Positions 56,306-63,691 of a DNA stretch of 64,000 nt are shown piece after piece. Position 1 is the first letter of the stretch; each line of letters starts with the position of its first letter. The notes below the pieces were generated by a model. It was not told where the DNA came from and made no database searches. It worked only from the letters and a program-made list of their open reading frames with translations. Made by a program: the position numbers and the translations under genes. The stretch is from positions 186,001-250,000 of the forward strand of contig NZ_LIPT01000002.1 of assembly GCF_001418225.1 (NCBI RefSeq). Direction: 5' to 3'. The DNA comes from Pannonibacter indicus (GTDB lineage Bacteria; Pseudomonadota; Alphaproteobacteria; Rhizobiales; Stappiaceae).

Positions 56306-56581
56306 TTATCTTGATCTGGCTAGGACCGCGCCGCAGCGCATGTAGGCCGATGCCGATGAACTGGCCTGGGTGAGGCGGGACAACTCGCTGACGGCGGCGT
56401 CCCGCCCGGCTGTGAGCTGCTTGAGCAGACGTTTCAGCTCGTCCTGCAGCACGAGGGCGCTCAGCCTTGCGTGGCTGTCTCCCGCTTTCAGAGCGGCGGC
56501 GGCTGCTTCCGCTTCGGCCTGAAGGCGGCGGAGCTGGCCGAACAGGTGCTGACCGTCATCCTGTCCGGGCGTGTCAGTCAT
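56306..56581 (-). CDS. small helical protein of the flagellar operon, unknown
   Basis: 91 residues, nearly all helix-forming (QLRRLQAEAEAAAAALKAGD, LQDELKRLLKQLTAGRDAAV). No family recognised. Its ATG overlaps the flgE stop (TGATG), so it is translated with flgE. It could be a second secretion chaperone or a regulator; there is no direct evidence. Confidence 0.6.
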   Translation of the reverse strand: MTDTPGQDDGQHLFGQLRRLQAEAEAAAAALKAGDSHARLSALVLQDELKRLLKQLTAGRDAAVSELSRLTQASSSASAYMRCGAVLARSR

Positions 56582-57831
56582 CAGCGGACGGCCTGCAGCA
56601 GCGAGTCGAACATGCTGTTGGAGGTCGAGATGATCTGGGCAGCCGCAGAATAGGCCTGCTGCGCGGTCAGCATGCGACTGAACTCGGTGCTGGTATCCGT
56701 CGTGCTCGCTTCAAGATAGCCGCCGTTGATGGACCCCGCTCCACTCGTCCCCGCAATCTGCAGCGTGCTGTTGCCCGATGTCGGTGACCGGGAGTACATG
56801 CCGTCGCTGTTGAGCGTCAGCCCGTTCGAATTGGTGAAAGTCGCGATCGGGATCTTGTAGATCGTGCGCTCGTCGCCATTGTCATAGGACGCAATCACGG
56901 ATCCGTCCGAGGTGATCGAAACGCCCGTCAGCGAACCATAGGGCAGCCCGTCATTCGTGATCTTGTTGAGCTTGAGGTAGGGATCGCTGGAACCGGAGGC
57001 ATATTGCGTCAGGCCATTGGCGAGTCCCGAGGTCCCGAGATCCAGAGTGACCTCGGTGTCGGCGGCCCCCGTCGTCCAGCCGGTCACGGAAAGCGTGGCC
57101 GGGGATGGGTTCGTCGAGGCGAGCGTGCCATCACTGTTGAAGGTAATCTCGATCGCGTCCGTCGACACGGTGCCACTGGTGCTGCCGTTCAGCGTCGGAT
57201 CGTCGAACGTCATCTCCCAGGTGTTTTCTCCGGTCTTTGTCCAGGTCACGCTCATGTTGTGCGTGGAGCCCAGGCTGTCATAAATTTCAACCGTGGTAGA
57301 GAAGGTGTCTCCCGTAACTGCATCCGCAGGCAGGTTCGCCTGAATGCCGACCGCAGTGGTTGCTCCAACCGAACTCTGAATGGCGTCAATGTCGATCGGA
57401 ACGAGCGATGCCTCACTGGTTCCGCCGATGATGTTGCCGGCGGCATCCGTCTGCCAGCCCATCAGATAATAGCCATTGTTGACCAGATAGCCGTTCTGGT
57501 CGACTTCGAACTCACCGTTACGGGTGTAGTAGGTCTGTCCGCCCGTGACCGACGAGGAGACGACAAAGAAGCCGCTCCCGTCGATGGCGAGGTTCGTGCT
57601 GTTGCCTGTCGCTGTCAGCAGGCCCTGATCGGAGACAGACGCACGTGTCGAGGCTGTTACGCCGCCGCTCGTCGAGGTGCTGGAGCCAGCGATCAGGTTC
57701 GAGAAACTCGTCGAACTCGCCTTGTAGGCCGTGGTCGAGGAGTTCGCCAGGTTCGAGGAGATGTTGGATAGCGCCTGGCTCTGTGCAGCCAGTGCGGAGA
57801 TTGCCGAATTCAGGGAACCCATCAGGCTCAT
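56581..57831 (-). CDS. flgE: flagellar hook protein FlgE
   Basis: 416 residues. N-terminus ALSNISSNLANSSTTAYK (flagellar rod/hook signature), hook-family core GSGFFVVSS...YYTRNGEFEVDQNGYLVN, LMGWQTDAAGN, and the C-terminus (SRMLTAQQAYSAAAQIIS). Forms the universal-joint hook. GAGG 7 bases before the ATG. Directly follows flgD. Confidence 0.95.
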   Translation of the reverse strand: MSLMGSLNSAISALAAQSQALSNISSNLANSSTTAYKASSTSFSNLIAGSSTSTSGGVTASTRASVSDQGLLTATGNSTNLAIDGSGFFVVSSSVTGGQTYYTRNGEFEVDQNGYLVNNGYYLMGWQTDAAGNIIGGTSEASLVPIDIDAIQSSVGATTAVGIQANLPADAVTGDTFSTTVEIYDSLGSTHNMSVTWTKTGENTWEMTFDDPTLNGSTSGTVSTDAIEITFNSDGTLASTNPSPATLSVTGWTTGAADTEVTLDLGTSGLANGLTQYASGSSDPYLKLNKITNDGLPYGSLTGVSITSDGSVIASYDNGDERTIYKIPIATFTNSNGLTLNSDGMYSRSPTSGNSTLQIAGTSGAGSINGGYLEASTTDTSTEFSRMLTAQQAYSAAAQIISTSNSMFDSLLQAVR

Positions 57832-57846
57832 GACGTCACCTCACTC

Positions 57847-58512
57847 TCAACCAATACTGATGACATTGCTGACGAGAACGGATGCTCCGCCGATCTTCAG
57901 GACGGAGCTTGTGCCGCTCGTATCGACACCGGTAACCGTGCCCTTGACCGTCGTCGTGCCGTCGATCTCGTTGCCACTGGAGTCCTTGGCCGTGATGGAG
58001 ATCGTGTAGACACCGCCGTCCTCGAGCTGCGTCCCGCTCGTGGTCGTTCCGTCCCAGGTGAAGCTGTGCGAACCTTTCTCGGTCCCGCCTTCGCCGCTCC
58101 AGACCTTCGTGCCGCTCTCGTCGTAGATCGAGATCGTGACGCTCTCCGCACTCTGGTCGAGTGTGTATCCCCAGGTCGCAGACCCGTCGGTCAGGGTGTT
58201 CGTGTTGCCATAGGCCTCGACCGTCTGGCCCAGGTAGCCGAGACCGGAGCTTGAAATCACTGAGGCGACGTTTGCGGACAACGATGTCAGCTGCTCGCTG
58301 ATTGCCGTCTGCGTGTCGAAGCTGGCGTAGGACACCATCCGGTCCAGGTAGGTGTCCGTATCCGTCGGATCGAGCGGATTCTGGTTCTGAAGCTGCTGAA
58401 GCATCAGACTAAGAAAATCGGCACTCGTAAGTCCGAGAGAATTACTGGAGCTGCTGCTCGACGTTGTGGTCGAACTGGCAGAGCTATAGCTGTTCAGAGT
58501 TGAGATGCTCAT
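57847..58512 (-). CDS. flgD: flagellar hook-assembly scaffold FlgD
   Basis: 221 residues. It starts with a Ser/Thr run, then SADFLSLMLQQLQNQNPLDP, the FlgD hallmark, followed by the tudor/FnIII-like part (TWDGTTTSGTQLEDGGVYTI). It caps the growing hook. First gene of the flgD-flgE-flgK-flgL operon; the 504-base region upstream carries a motif shared with the sigma-factor gene. Confidence 0.94.
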   Translation of the reverse strand: MSISTLNSYSSASSTTTSSSSSSNSLGLTSADFLSLMLQQLQNQNPLDPTDTDTYLDRMVSYASFDTQTAISEQLTSLSANVASVISSSGLGYLGQTVEAYGNTNTLTDGSATWGYTLDQSAESVTISIYDESGTKVWSGEGGTEKGSHSFTWDGTTTSGTQLEDGGVYTISITAKDSSGNEIDGTTTVKGTVTGVDTSGTSSVLKIGGASVLVSNVISIG

Positions 58513-58640
58513 GGCAGCCCCGCGATGTTTTTCCCATCATCGACCGGCGCCTGCATGAAAACATGCACAGAACGACCCCGATCACTTCTCAAACGGAGGT
58601 GAGATCGAAATCAGGCGCTGCATTTGAAAATAAATACTAG

Positions 58641-58655
58641 GAATATTTTGCCTAT
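58641..58655 (-). promoter_or_regulatory. 15-bp motif shared with the ECF sigma upstream region, copy before flgD
   Basis: GAATATTTTGCCTAT on the plus strand (ATAGGCAAAATATTC towards flgD), 129 bases before the flgD ATG. It differs in one base from 63818-63832. AAATACT lies on the left of both copies. Confidence 0.5.
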
Positions 58656-58883
58656 ATTTGACGTAGGCAAGATTTACCGGGCAATACAAACTCTCGAAGA
58701 GTATGTTTCAAGCCGTCCCGGATACGCCGCGGCACTGACAGCGCAGCACAAGATCGCAGCCGGGCGCGCGTCAGGTCATCGCCAGAACCTGCAAGCCGCT
58801 TGGGGGGAAGTCAGCCGCCGGCCCGTTGCGCGCCGGCCGGGTCATCCGCTCCGGTTTCTTCCGGCCACGCGGCATGGGCTTGC

Positions 58884-58918
58884 CCAAATCCCGATGAGAC
58901 AAGCGCATCGGGATCTGG
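58884..58918. repeat. palindromic intergenic element, copy 2
   Basis: CCAAATCCCGATGA, loop GACAAGC, then GCATCGGGATCTGG (12 of 14 pair). The left arm is identical to copy 1 at 30932-30945. Confidence 0.6.
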
Positions 58919-58974
58919 CACAAGGCGCAGCAAACGCATCTGGAAATATCTGGAAAAGAAAGCGGCAAGGTACC

Positions 58975-58994
58975 CCGGACAGTCCCCTGTCCGG
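58975..58994 (-). terminator. hairpin after the RYG-WP gene
   Basis: CCGGACAG/CTGTCCGG with a 4-base loop, 22 bases past the stop of the minus-strand gene. A pyrimidine-rich stretch (CTTTCTTTTCC) follows further on. Plausible weak terminator. Confidence 0.5.
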
Positions 58995-59016
58995 CCGGCA
59001 CGCAAACCGCTTGTGT

Positions 59017-59361
59017 TCAGGCGAAGCGGACCTGGCGGGGAGAGACCCTGTCCGGTCCGGATGTCTTGCCCTTCTCGCTGCCATGCCCGGCCGTCACGGA
59101 GGGATGGTCAGAACAGGTCTGCGCTGCAGCTGCCGCGATCCGGGCCGCGAGTCCGGCAGGGGCCTTGATTCCGCTGGGGGAACCGAGCGCAAACAGCGAC
59201 CGCAGGCGCTTCATTTCCTCAAGCCGTCCGCGAGCCTCCGCGCTTTCCACCAGAAGACCGGCAGCCGCCTCCGGAAATGGCCAGTCGCGGATGTCCTCGC
59301 CATACCGGTCAAGGCAATCGCGGAAAGCATCTTCGGTCATCTTCTGGCTTGGCGAGGTCAT
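59017..59361 (-). CDS. small protein with RYG...WP motif, sigma-factor-associated type
   Basis: 114 residues. The conserved part is DRYGEDIRDWP (18-28), followed by helical AAAGLLVESAEARGRLEEMK and an Ala-rich stretch; the tail (from about 88) is polar and probably disordered. Proteins with this motif commonly sit behind ECF sigma factors in alphaproteobacteria (from memory). Here the nearest sigma gene is 3.7 kb upstream on the same strand, with flagellin, fliD and fliS between. A start at ATG 59361 (AAGG upstream) avoids overlap with fliS. Function unknown. Confidence 0.6.
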   Translation of the reverse strand: MTSPSQKMTEDAFRDCLDRYGEDIRDWPFPEAAAGLLVESAEARGRLEEMKRLRSLFALGSPSGIKAPAGLAARIAAAAAQTCSDHPSVTAGHGSEKGKTSGPDRVSPRQVRFA

Positions 59362-59479
59362 GATCCAGCCTTCTGGGAAAACTGGAGATACGTTAACGCG
59401 GTTTGCGGAAACTGTCCAGCAAAGCTGCCGCAGCAGCATTTTGCCGGATTGCGCAGAACTGTTTCTGTCCAGATAAAAA

Positions 59480-59872
59480 TTACGAGCCTCGAGGCTGCAT
59501 TCCGGGAATTGAAGCAAAGGCATTGCGAAGTTCGACAAGGCCGTTGAACAATTTCTGCAGCCGCTCGACAGCGTCGGGTTTGCCAAGAGTGGCGTTCAAC
59601 GCGAAGATATTGCGCGTATATGTATCGCAGAGCTGCTGCCCCACGGTGCCACCCTGCTCAAGATCAAGGTTCTGGCGCAGGCCACGCAGAATATCGACAG
59701 TGCGCTGTACGCGCGCACGGCCCATTTCATATTCCTTGAGCTCGAGGAAATGCTGCGCCTGAACGATGGCATTGAGGGCTTCATCGTAAAGCATCACGAC
59801 GGCAACGATGGGAGAAACCGCAGTTGCTGCCTGGCGGTAGGCGGAGATGGCGCGCGACATGGCGTAGGACAT
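59480..59872 (-). CDS. fliS: flagellar secretion chaperone FliS
   Basis: 130 residues, four-helix FliS fold. AISAYRQAATAVSPIVAVVM with MLYDEALNAIVQAQHFLE is the typical N-terminal half. It holds flagellin monomers in the cytoplasm before export. Three bases after fliD. Confidence 0.92.
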   Translation of the reverse strand: MSYAMSRAISAYRQAATAVSPIVAVVMLYDEALNAIVQAQHFLELKEYEMGRARVQRTVDILRGLRQNLDLEQGGTVGQQLCDTYTRNIFALNATLGKPDAVERLQKLFNGLVELRNAFASIPGMQPRGS

Positions 59873-59875
59873 TTT

Positions 59876-61558
59876 TTAGTCGTCTCCCGAGTTGAGGAGG
59901 GCCTCAAGATACAAAAGTGTGGAATTCGCCGCTTCGATCGCTGCCTGATAGGAGGCGTAGCGATTGGTCAGATTGGTCCTGTAGGTTTCAGCCCGGCTCC
60001 GGATATCAGCCGCCCGTGTGCTGTAATCCTCGTTCTTCTCTGTCAGGTTATCGATCAGCCCGGACACGAGACCGCTGGATGAATTGGAATAGAGATCGAC
60101 TGAATTATAGAGCTTCTCGACGATGCCGGACGAAGTCTGGATGGTGACGGTCTGGCTGGTGGAGCCGGTAAAAACCAGCGTCATACCTTCATAGATCGTC
60201 CCTTCTGCCCCCTTGATACGCGTGTCAGAAACCGTGAAGAGGCTGGTGTCGCCATTCACGCTGACAGAGGTGATGTTGCCGTCGCTGTCGACCTGGATAT
60301 CCAGTGTCAGTTCGGACGGCATGCTGCTGTTGCGGCTGAGCAGCACGAGATCTTCCGAAGACGACTCGAACTGGAACATCAGAATGTTTTCCAAAGCGTC
60401 CAGATCGTTGAGCAGCACCGAGTTGAGCGTCGTCTCGTTGAGGACGAGATAATTCGAGGTGTCATAGCTGAGCCCGAGCAGCGCCATGGATGAACTGTCG
60501 ATCATCGTGGACAGTGCGGAGGCAACGGCATTGTTGGCACTGCGCAGGGTGCTGTCGCCGAACAGGGTTGCATCGGCTGCGGCGCCGCCTGAGGAGGACA
60601 CAGCCTGCTGGGTCAGCGCCCACTCGCGATAGGCATTGTAGGCGTCCACCAGGGCGACAATCGCGTCCTTGATGGAGGTCAGATCGTTGGCGATCTCCAC
60701 CGAGATGGTGGCATCAGACCCCGTCGTCTGGTAGATCGTGAAGGAAATGCCATCCAGAACATCATCAATCGTGTTTGTCGAACGGGTGATCTCGATCCCG
60801 TCGAGCGAGATAATCGCCTGCTTGGCGGCCTGAATCTCGCTGGCGAAGGCGCCGTCACTGTCCGTAAGCCCGAGAGCCTGGCCGATATCATCTCCCGAAA
60901 TGCTTTCCAGCGAGATTTCCTTGCCCGTCTCCGTTCCGGACAGAACCAGCCGGTATGTGCTTTCCGTCACCTTGACGACAGAGGCCTGAACACCGGTCGT
61001 CGCGCTCTCAGCATTGATTGCACTCGCAATCTCGGAAAGCGACATATCCTCGGTGACGGTGATCTCGGCGCTTTCCATACCTTCAAGGCCAATGGAGAAA
61101 GTGCCTGAAAGCTCCAGATCGCTGCTGCGGCTTGAAAAGCCGCTGCTGGCAACTTTCTGCGTGGCCGCCAGCTGCAGGATCTGCAGATCATAGGTGCCGG
61201 TCTGCGCCCCATTCTCGGCAGTAACGACAACGGCAGAAGAGGCTGTGACACTGCTGCTCGACGACGTCAGATAGGCTTCACGCAGGGAAAAGACATCATC
61301 TTTCGTGACGATCGAATTTGTCGTGCCGCGCATCGCATCTGCTGCTGAGGTGATAGCCTGCAGCAGGCTCTGCATCTCCTCATAGGCCGCAATCTTCACT
61401 TCGTTTGCGGCGATCTTGACGTCAATCGCGTCAGCCGGAGCCGTCTTTGCGGCAACCGCAACCTCGACCAGCGCACTCCAGTCAATATCCGTCGATGACG
61501 AATAGGTATAGGACGACGCGGTTGTTGTGGTCGAAGTGGTGCTGGAGACCGTTGCCAT
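59876..61558 (-). CDS. fliD: flagellar filament cap protein FliD (HAP2)
   Basis: 560 residues. FliD_N (DIDWSALVEVAVAAKTAPAD, then NGAQTGTYDLQILQLAATQK), a Ser/Thr-rich D2-D3 middle, and FliD_C ending with coiled coil YASYQAAIEAANSTLLYLEA. Forms the pentameric or hexameric cap that folds flagellin at the tip. Many alphaproteobacterial polar systems lack FliD, so it marks this locus as a different flagellar type. Confidence 0.93.
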   Translation of the reverse strand: MATVSSTTSTTTTASSYTYSSSTDIDWSALVEVAVAAKTAPADAIDVKIAANEVKIAAYEEMQSLLQAITSAADAMRGTTNSIVTKDDVFSLREAYLTSSSSSVTASSAVVVTAENGAQTGTYDLQILQLAATQKVASSGFSSRSSDLELSGTFSIGLEGMESAEITVTEDMSLSEIASAINAESATTGVQASVVKVTESTYRLVLSGTETGKEISLESISGDDIGQALGLTDSDGAFASEIQAAKQAIISLDGIEITRSTNTIDDVLDGISFTIYQTTGSDATISVEIANDLTSIKDAIVALVDAYNAYREWALTQQAVSSSGGAAADATLFGDSTLRSANNAVASALSTMIDSSSMALLGLSYDTSNYLVLNETTLNSVLLNDLDALENILMFQFESSSEDLVLLSRNSSMPSELTLDIQVDSDGNITSVSVNGDTSLFTVSDTRIKGAEGTIYEGMTLVFTGSTSQTVTIQTSSGIVEKLYNSVDLYSNSSSGLVSGLIDNLTEKNEDYSTRAADIRSRAETYRTNLTNRYASYQAAIEAANSTLLYLEALLNSGDD

Positions 61559-61607
61559 GACTGCCGCCTTCTGCTGCGCTGCCCCTGGCGCGCAAGCCGG
61601 GGTCTGA

Positions 61608-61634
61608 GGCAGCCCGCCTCCAGGGCGGGCTGCC
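61608..61634 (-). terminator. hairpin between flagellin and fliD
   Basis: GGCAGCCCGCC/GGCGGGCTGCC, a perfect 11-bp stem with a 5-base loop, 22 bases after the flagellin stop. No T-run follows. It probably keeps flagellin message in excess over fliD-fliS. Confidence 0.65.
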
Positions 61635-61656
61635 TGTCATCCTGAGGTGAAGCCGG

Positions 61657-62886
61657 TTACTGCAGCAGCTTCAGCAGGTTTTCCGGCATCTGGTTGGCCT
61701 GGGACGCGGCAGCAACGGCGGCCTGCACCATCACGGATGTGGCCGACAGCTTGGACTGCTCGGAAGCGATGTCCACATCGGCGATGGCCGACTGGGCTGC
61801 GTCCAGGTTCTCGATGCTGGTGGCAATCTGCGAACTGCGGAACTCGAAGCGCGACATGATCGCACCCATTTCAGCGCGGGCATTCGACACCGTGTTGATG
61901 GCGGCATCCAGCGCGTCCAGAGCCGCTTCCGCACCGGTCTGCGTCGAGATGTCGAGCGTGTCGACCTCAAGGGCAGAACTGGTCAGGATGCTGAGCTTCA
62001 GCGTGATGGTGTCCGACGAATCCGAGCCGACGATGATCTTGGAACCGCTGGTATCTGCTTCGACTGCAGCGGTGCCGGTTGCCGTAAATGTGCCGGATCC
62101 ATCATCCGTCAGGCCAAGGGTCGTCAGGTCAGCCGCCGTGAGTCCGGTGTTTGTGCCGCCGGCGGTGACGTTCGAGACGGAGATCGTGCTGGTTGCACCC
62201 TTCGTCTTGTCCGTCAGGACCAGAGCGCCTGTGCCGGTATCCGCCGAAGCCGTCACGCCGGTCTTGCTGGTCTGAGCATTGATCGCGGTGATCAAGTCGT
62301 CGATGGTAATTTCGCCGGCGGTGGTGGCGCCAACAGTCAGCTCGATGGACGTGCCTTTGAGATCAAAACTCAGCGTATCGCCATCATCACCGGTAATGCT
62401 GGCCGTCAATGTGGTGGTGGCAGTCGCCGCGGTCGCGGCCGTTGCGATGTCCTTGGTGAAGTCACTGGTGCCGTCGAGCAGGCTCTGGCCGTTGTAACGG
62501 GTGCTTGAGGCGATGCCGTCGATTTCGTCCTGCAGTTCGGCGAACTCGGCCTGAATGTAGGCGCGCTCGGTATCGGTCACGGTACCGGAGGCGGACTGCG
62601 AGGCCAGCACCTTCATACGTTGCAGGATGTCGCTGACGTTTGATGCCGCACCATCAGCCGTCTGCAGGATCGAGATGCCGTGCGAGGCATTGGTCGAGGC
62701 CTGCTCGAGAGCGGCAACGTCCGACTTGATCTTGGTGGAGATCGCCAGGCCCGCTGCGTCATCGGAGGCCTTGGTGATCCGCGAGCCGCTGGCCAGCTTG
62801 GCCAGAGAGTCAGACTGGCTGGCCGAGTTGGAGTTCAGATAGCGAACAGCGGTGTTCGCTGCGGTGTTTGTCGTGATAACGGGCAT
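61657..62886 (-). CDS. flagellin
   Basis: 409 residues. Conserved D0/D1 N-terminus (LNSNSASQSDSLAKLASGSR, ITKASDDAAGLAIS) and C-terminus (SRFEFRSSQIATSIENLDAA, ending ANQMPENLLKLLQ). The variable centre (about 145-300) is Thr/Ala/Gly-rich. GGAGTAGTCC stands before the ATG. Alone in its transcript, or leading fliD-fliS past a hairpin. Larger than the compact alphaproteobacterial flagellins of about 275-300 residues and more like lateral flagellins with fuller outer domains. Confidence 0.94.
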   Translation of the reverse strand: MPVITTNTAANTAVRYLNSNSASQSDSLAKLASGSRITKASDDAAGLAISTKIKSDVAALEQASTNASHGISILQTADGAASNVSDILQRMKVLASQSASGTVTDTERAYIQAEFAELQDEIDGIASSTRYNGQSLLDGTSDFTKDIATAATAATATTTLTASITGDDGDTLSFDLKGTSIELTVGATTAGEITIDDLITAINAQTSKTGVTASADTGTGALVLTDKTKGATSTISVSNVTAGGTNTGLTAADLTTLGLTDDGSGTFTATGTAAVEADTSGSKIIVGSDSSDTITLKLSILTSSALEVDTLDISTQTGAEAALDALDAAINTVSNARAEMGAIMSRFEFRSSQIATSIENLDAAQSAIADVDIASEQSKLSATSVMVQAAVAAASQANQMPENLLKLLQ

Positions 62887-62956
62887 GGACTACTCCTGAT
62901 ATCCTTGAATCCACGCCAAGTATTCGGGCGCGGTACGGACGCATGTCCTTGCGTCT

Positions 62957-62988
62957 GCCCATTTCAACGAATGAAGCCGCCCATTTCA
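62957..62988 (-). promoter_or_regulatory. 22-bp-spaced direct repeats upstream of flagellin
   Basis: TGAAATGGGC on the minus strand occurs twice, exactly 22 bp (two helical turns) apart, at 62979-62988 and 62957-62966. This is about 71-102 bases before the flagellin ATG and suits an activator site or a -35-like double element. Confidence 0.5.
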
Positions 62989-63022
62989 GGCGCAGGAAAG
63001 AGCCTGCCGTCAGAGTTTTTTG

Positions 63023-63691
63023 TTAATCATTTGTAAACGAGGCAAGGATTTCACTTGCCCGGTTACGCAAAAGATGGCGCAATTTCTGGCGTCCCCGCTT
63101 CAGAAGAGACTCCACGGCAAAGACGGACGTTTCCATGATTTCCGCAATCTCGGCGTTGGACAGGTTCTCGTGATAGGAGAAGACAAGGGCAATCCGCTGA
63201 GGATCGGGCAGTTGCCCCATCGCCGCGCTCAACAGGAAAGCGGCCTCCTCCTGCATCATTGCCTGAACCTGATCCGCGGCACGGTCGGCAATCTCGGGTG
63301 CAGCTTCCATGGTCTCTGTGCGCGGGCGGCGAAGCTGGTCGATGCAGCGGTTGGTGACGACGCGGAACAGCCAGGTGGAGAAACGCGCCTTGCCGGGCTG
63401 CCATTCTCCCCGCCTTGTCCAGACCTGCATGAAAGCGTCCTGAACCACATCTTCGGCATCCGTGGGATTGCGCAGAATGCGAATGGCGACTGCGTAAGCC
63501 TTGTCGACATGACGTTCCACAAGAATGCGGAAAGCTACATCGTTCCCAAGGCCGATGGCATGGAGCAGTGCATCATCCGACGCATCCTGCAGGCGCGTCA
63601 AAGGATCCCTGCCATGCGCGCCTGTTGCCACTGCCGTCTGTCCAGCGTCTCCGGGCCCTACCCCAGCCCGGGAAAGTGTTGCGAAGCCCAT
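63023..63691 (-). CDS. ECF-family sigma factor heading the flagellar block
   Basis: 222 residues. Sigma region 2 (YAVAIRILRNPTDAEDVVQD, FSTWLFRVVTNRCIDQLRR) and region 4 (LPDPQRIALVFSYHENLSNA, EIAEIMETSVFAVESLLKRG). ATG 63691 with GAGG 8 bases upstream is preferred; ATG 63697 and GTG 63718 are possible. Same strand as flagellin, whose ATG is 136 bases after its stop. It could control the flagellar genes, or be an unrelated stress sigma whose operon was split. No anti-sigma gene is adjacent within the window. Confidence 0.85.
   Translation of the reverse strand: MGFATLSRAGVGPGDAGQTAVATGAHGRDPLTRLQDASDDALLHAIGLGNDVAFRILVERHVDKAYAVAIRILRNPTDAEDVVQDAFMQVWTRRGEWQPGKARFSTWLFRVVTNRCIDQLRRPRTETMEAAPEIADRAADQVQAMMQEEAAFLLSAAMGQLPDPQRIALVFSYHENLSNAEIAEIMETSVFAVESLLKRGRQKLRHLLRNRASEILASFTND

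Larger units (their letters stand above)
58513..59016. other. 504-base regulatory gap upstream of flgD
   Basis: No plausible gene. It holds an AT-rich block (58620-58690) with a motif shared with the region before the ECF sigma gene, copy 2 of the palindromic element (58884-58918), and a hairpin near 58975 that probably ends the transcript coming from the right. Confidence 0.6.

Noticed and set aside
58624-59547. 307-codon plus-strand frame upstream of flgD
   Set aside because: Low-complexity composition, covers an intergenic palindrome, a terminator and the antisense of a likely gene. No motif and no ribosome site.
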